Assembly (NCBI RefSeq): GCF_002157355.1
Contig: NZ_LYMK01000025.1
Location: forward strand, 1 to 64,000
Direction of reading: 5' to 3'
DNA from: Variovorax sp. JS1663
GTDB taxonomy: Bacteria > Pseudomonadota > Gammaproteobacteria > Burkholderiales > Burkholderiaceae_C
DNA: 64,000 bases
Below the pieces are notes generated by a model. It did no database searches. It saw only the letters and a list, made by a program, of their open reading frames with translations, and had not been told where the DNA came from. The translations under genes were made by a program, and so were the position numbers. Positions 62,176 through 64,000 of this stretch are shown here, piece by piece (the first letter of the stretch is position 1; each line of letters opens with the position of its first letter).

Positions 62176-63792
62176 ATGGCGGTGATCGAATCCACGCTCT
62201 CGCCGCACGGCGAAGCCTTCCGGGCCCAGCGCGACGGCATGCTCGCGCTGATCGGGCGCATCCGCGACGTCGAGGCCCGCACCGTGCAAGCCTCGGCGGC
62301 GTCGCGCGAGCGTTTCGAGAGGCGCGGGCAGTTGCTGCCGCGCGAGCGGCTGGCGCTGCTGCTCGATCCCGGCGCGCCCTTCCTGGAGCTGTCCACCCTG
62401 GCGGGCTTCGGGCTGGACAACCCCGACCCCGGGAAGAGCGTGCCCGGCGGCGGCGTGATCTCCGGCATCGGCTTCGTCTCGGGCATCCGCTGCATGGTCA
62501 GCGCCTCGGATTCCGGCATCGACGCCGGCGCGCTGCAGCCGATGGGGCTGGACAAGCAGTTGCGCGTGCAGGAACTGGCGCTGGAGAACCGCTTGCCCTT
62601 CGTCCAGCTGGTCGAGAGCGCCGGCGCCAATCTCATGGCCTACCGCGTGGAGGACTTCGTGCGCGGCGGCAACATCTTCCGCAACCTCGCGCGGCTGTCG
62701 GCGGCGGGCCTGCCGGTGGTCACGGTGACGCATGGCTCCTCCACCGCCGGCGGCGCCTACCAGACCGGCCTGTCGGACCACATCGTGATGGTGCGCGACC
62801 GCACCCGCGCCTTCCTGGCGGGCCCGCCGCTCTTGATGGCGGCCACCGGCGAGGTCGCGAGCGAGGAGGAACTGGGCGGCGCGCTGATGCACACCGGCAT
62901 CTCCGGCCTGGGCGACTACCTTGCCGAGGACGATCGCGATGCGCTGCGCATCGCGCGCGAGATCCTGGCCGGGATCGACTGGAACCGCGGGCCGCCGCGC
63001 GAGCTGCGCGACTTTCGTCCGCCCCGCCATGACGCCGAGGAACTGCTGGGCATCATGCCGCTCGACCCGAAGCGGCCGGTCGACATGCGCCAGGTGATCA
63101 CGCGCATCGCCGACGACTCCGACTTCCTCGCCTTCGGCGAGAACTACGGCCCGGCCACCGTCTGCGGCACGATCCGCATCGAGGGCTGGCCGCTGGGCGT
63201 CATCACCAACAACGGGCCGATCGACGTGCCCGGCGCGAACAAGGCCACGCACTTCATCCAGGCCTGTTGCCAGGCGCGCACGCCCATCCTCTATCTGCAG
63301 AACACCACCGGCTACATGGTCGGCCGCGCCCACGAGGAGGCGGGCATGATCAAGCACGGCTCGAAGATGATCCAGGCGGTGACCAACGCCACGGTGCCGC
63401 AGTTCACCATCCACTGCGGCGCTTCCTACGGTGCGGGCAACTACGGCATGTGCGGGCGCGGCTTCCATCCGCGCTTCTGCTTCTCCTGGCCCAACGCCCG
63501 CACGGCGGTGATGGGCGGCGAGCAGGCGGCGCGCACCATGGCCATCGTCACCGAGGCCGCGATGCGGCGAAAGGGCGAGGTCGACCAGGCGAAGCTCGAC
63601 GCGCTGCAGCGCCAGATCGTCGAGCGCTTCGAGCGGCAGACCAGCGTGTTCACCACCAGCGCGCTGCTGCTCGACGACGGCGTGATCGATCCGCGCGACA
63701 CCCGTCCCCTGCTGGCTCAGCTGATGTCGATCTGCCGCGATGCCGAGGCGAAGGTGCCGCAGCCCATGCAGTTCTCGGTGGCGCGGCCATGA
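62176..63792 (+). CDS. Acyl-CoA carboxylase beta subunit (AtuC/LiuB type)
   Basis: 538 residues with the carboxyltransferase fold in two halves: LLPRERLALLLDPGAPFLEL near 54, GSSTAGGAYQTGLSDH near 195, and the second half FGENYGPATVCGTIRIEGWPLGVITNNGPI near 315, GYMVGRAHEEAGMIKHGSKMI near 380. Transfers carboxyl from biotin to methylcrotonyl-, geranyl- or similar acyl-CoA. In leucine and terpene operons an acyl-CoA dehydrogenase gene sits just upstream, and here only its remnant does. The biotin subunit is not in the window. Confidence 0.9.
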   Translation: MAVIESTLSPHGEAFRAQRDGMLALIGRIRDVEARTVQASAASRERFERRGQLLPRERLALLLDPGAPFLELSTLAGFGLDNPDPGKSVPGGGVISGIGFVSGIRCMVSASDSGIDAGALQPMGLDKQLRVQELALENRLPFVQLVESAGANLMAYRVEDFVRGGNIFRNLARLSAAGLPVVTVTHGSSTAGGAYQTGLSDHIVMVRDRTRAFLAGPPLLMAATGEVASEEELGGALMHTGISGLGDYLAEDDRDALRIAREILAGIDWNRGPPRELRDFRPPRHDAEELLGIMPLDPKRPVDMRQVITRIADDSDFLAFGENYGPATVCGTIRIEGWPLGVITNNGPIDVPGANKATHFIQACCQARTPILYLQNTTGYMVGRAHEEAGMIKHGSKMIQAVTNATVPQFTIHCGASYGAGNYGMCGRGFHPRFCFSWPNARTAVMGGEQAARTMAIVTEAAMRRKGEVDQAKLDALQRQIVERFERQTSVFTTSALLLDDGVIDPRDTRPLLAQLMSICRDAEAKVPQPMQFSVARP

Positions 63793-64000
63793 CGACAGGA
63801 CGCGTCGCCACCATGAAAATGATCCTGACCCCCGCCCGCAACCCCGACGAATACCTTGAGCAACTGGACGGCTGGCAGCAGGCCTATGTCCGGGCACTGC
63901 GGCAGGCGATCGAAGAGGAACAGGACACGCCTCTGGGCCGCGACACCGTGCAGACCCTCGTGCAGGAAGCGAGCCGGCTCAATCGTGTTCTCGGGGATCC
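63789..64000 (+). CDS. Unknown protein, partial at the window end
   Basis: Open frame from an ATG overlapping the carboxylase stop by four bases to the window edge, 70 codons seen. A second ATG eight codons in (MKMILTPARNPDEYLEQ) may be the real start. The seen part is helical and charged; I do not recognise it. It is probably the next gene of the carboxylase operon. Confidence 0.55.
   Translation, partial: MTTGRVATMKMILTPARNPDEYLEQLDGWQQAYVRALRQAIEEEQDTPLGRDTVQTLVQEASRLNRVLGD

Noticed and set aside
1-64000. tRNA, rRNA or riboswitch genes
   Set aside because: No sequence resembling these was recognised by eye; a covariance-model search would be needed to exclude small ones.

Overview
The window is about 64 kb of high-GC DNA with dense, tightly packed genes, many ATGA or one-base junctions, tripartite-tricarboxylate (Bug) receptors, an intracellular PHB depolymerase and a membrane urate oxidase. 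Together these point to a Burkholderiales bacterium, most likely Comamonadaceae (Variovorax or a close relative). That placement is inference from gene content; no rRNA or other marker gene is present.

Layout. 1-1950 (minus): three genes of unknown function, two of them zinc-ribbon membrane proteins, one with a glycine-rich tandem repeat running off the window edge. 2105-5216 (plus): a small ORF, a DUF6502/DUF5666 lipoprotein pair and a decayed aldo/keto reductase. 5232-12784 (minus): a five-gene translationally coupled operon encoding a trypsin-like protease, an inactive-STAND-like protein, a MoxR AAA+ ATPase, a VWA protein and a 1112-residue Lon-N/metzincin-like protein. It matches the known MoxR-VWA-EAD class of NTP-dependent conflict systems, with an unusual last gene. 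12881-18259: a urate/xanthine permease, then a LysR gene divergent from a split AtuA pair and a Bug receptor. 18743-22769: an oxidoreductase, two acetyltransferases, a GntR regulator and a ParE/Phd-type toxin-antitoxin pair. 22834-31470: an Asp/Glu-hydantoin racemase and NCS1 permease, class II DAHP synthase, acylphosphatase, a MesD-like methionine synthase with a flavin monooxygenase, and a lipoprotein/lysozyme-family pair.

31619-41004 is the core purine-catabolic region: M20 hydrolase, fused OHCU decarboxylase-allantoate amidohydrolase, PuuE allantoinase, GntR regulator, UraH, XdhC, PuuD and glycerate kinase. Together with the permeases they form a near-continuous route from urate uptake through 5-hydroxyisourate, OHCU, allantoin and allantoate, with glycerate kinase recovering carbon from glyoxylate. 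An eight-base palindrome, TGTATACA, lies upstream of four of these transcription units and probably marks a GntR regulon.

About 40975-46590 is a foreign, decayed segment: LysR, SnoaL-like, SDR and alpha/beta hydrolase genes, then fragments of a GAF gene, a GMC oxidoreductase and an IS481-type transposase. After it come a Bug receptor with an adenosine deaminase and divergent LysR gene, a PHB depolymerase, a GST-like protein, a GbsR/MarR-type regulator flanked by two copies of a 24-bp repeat, a radical SAM gene, a three-gene RND efflux operon, gluconokinase, and an acyl-CoA carboxylase beta subunit preceded by the remnant of an acyl-CoA dehydrogenase. Long open frames antisense to these genes are compositional shadows and are omitted.
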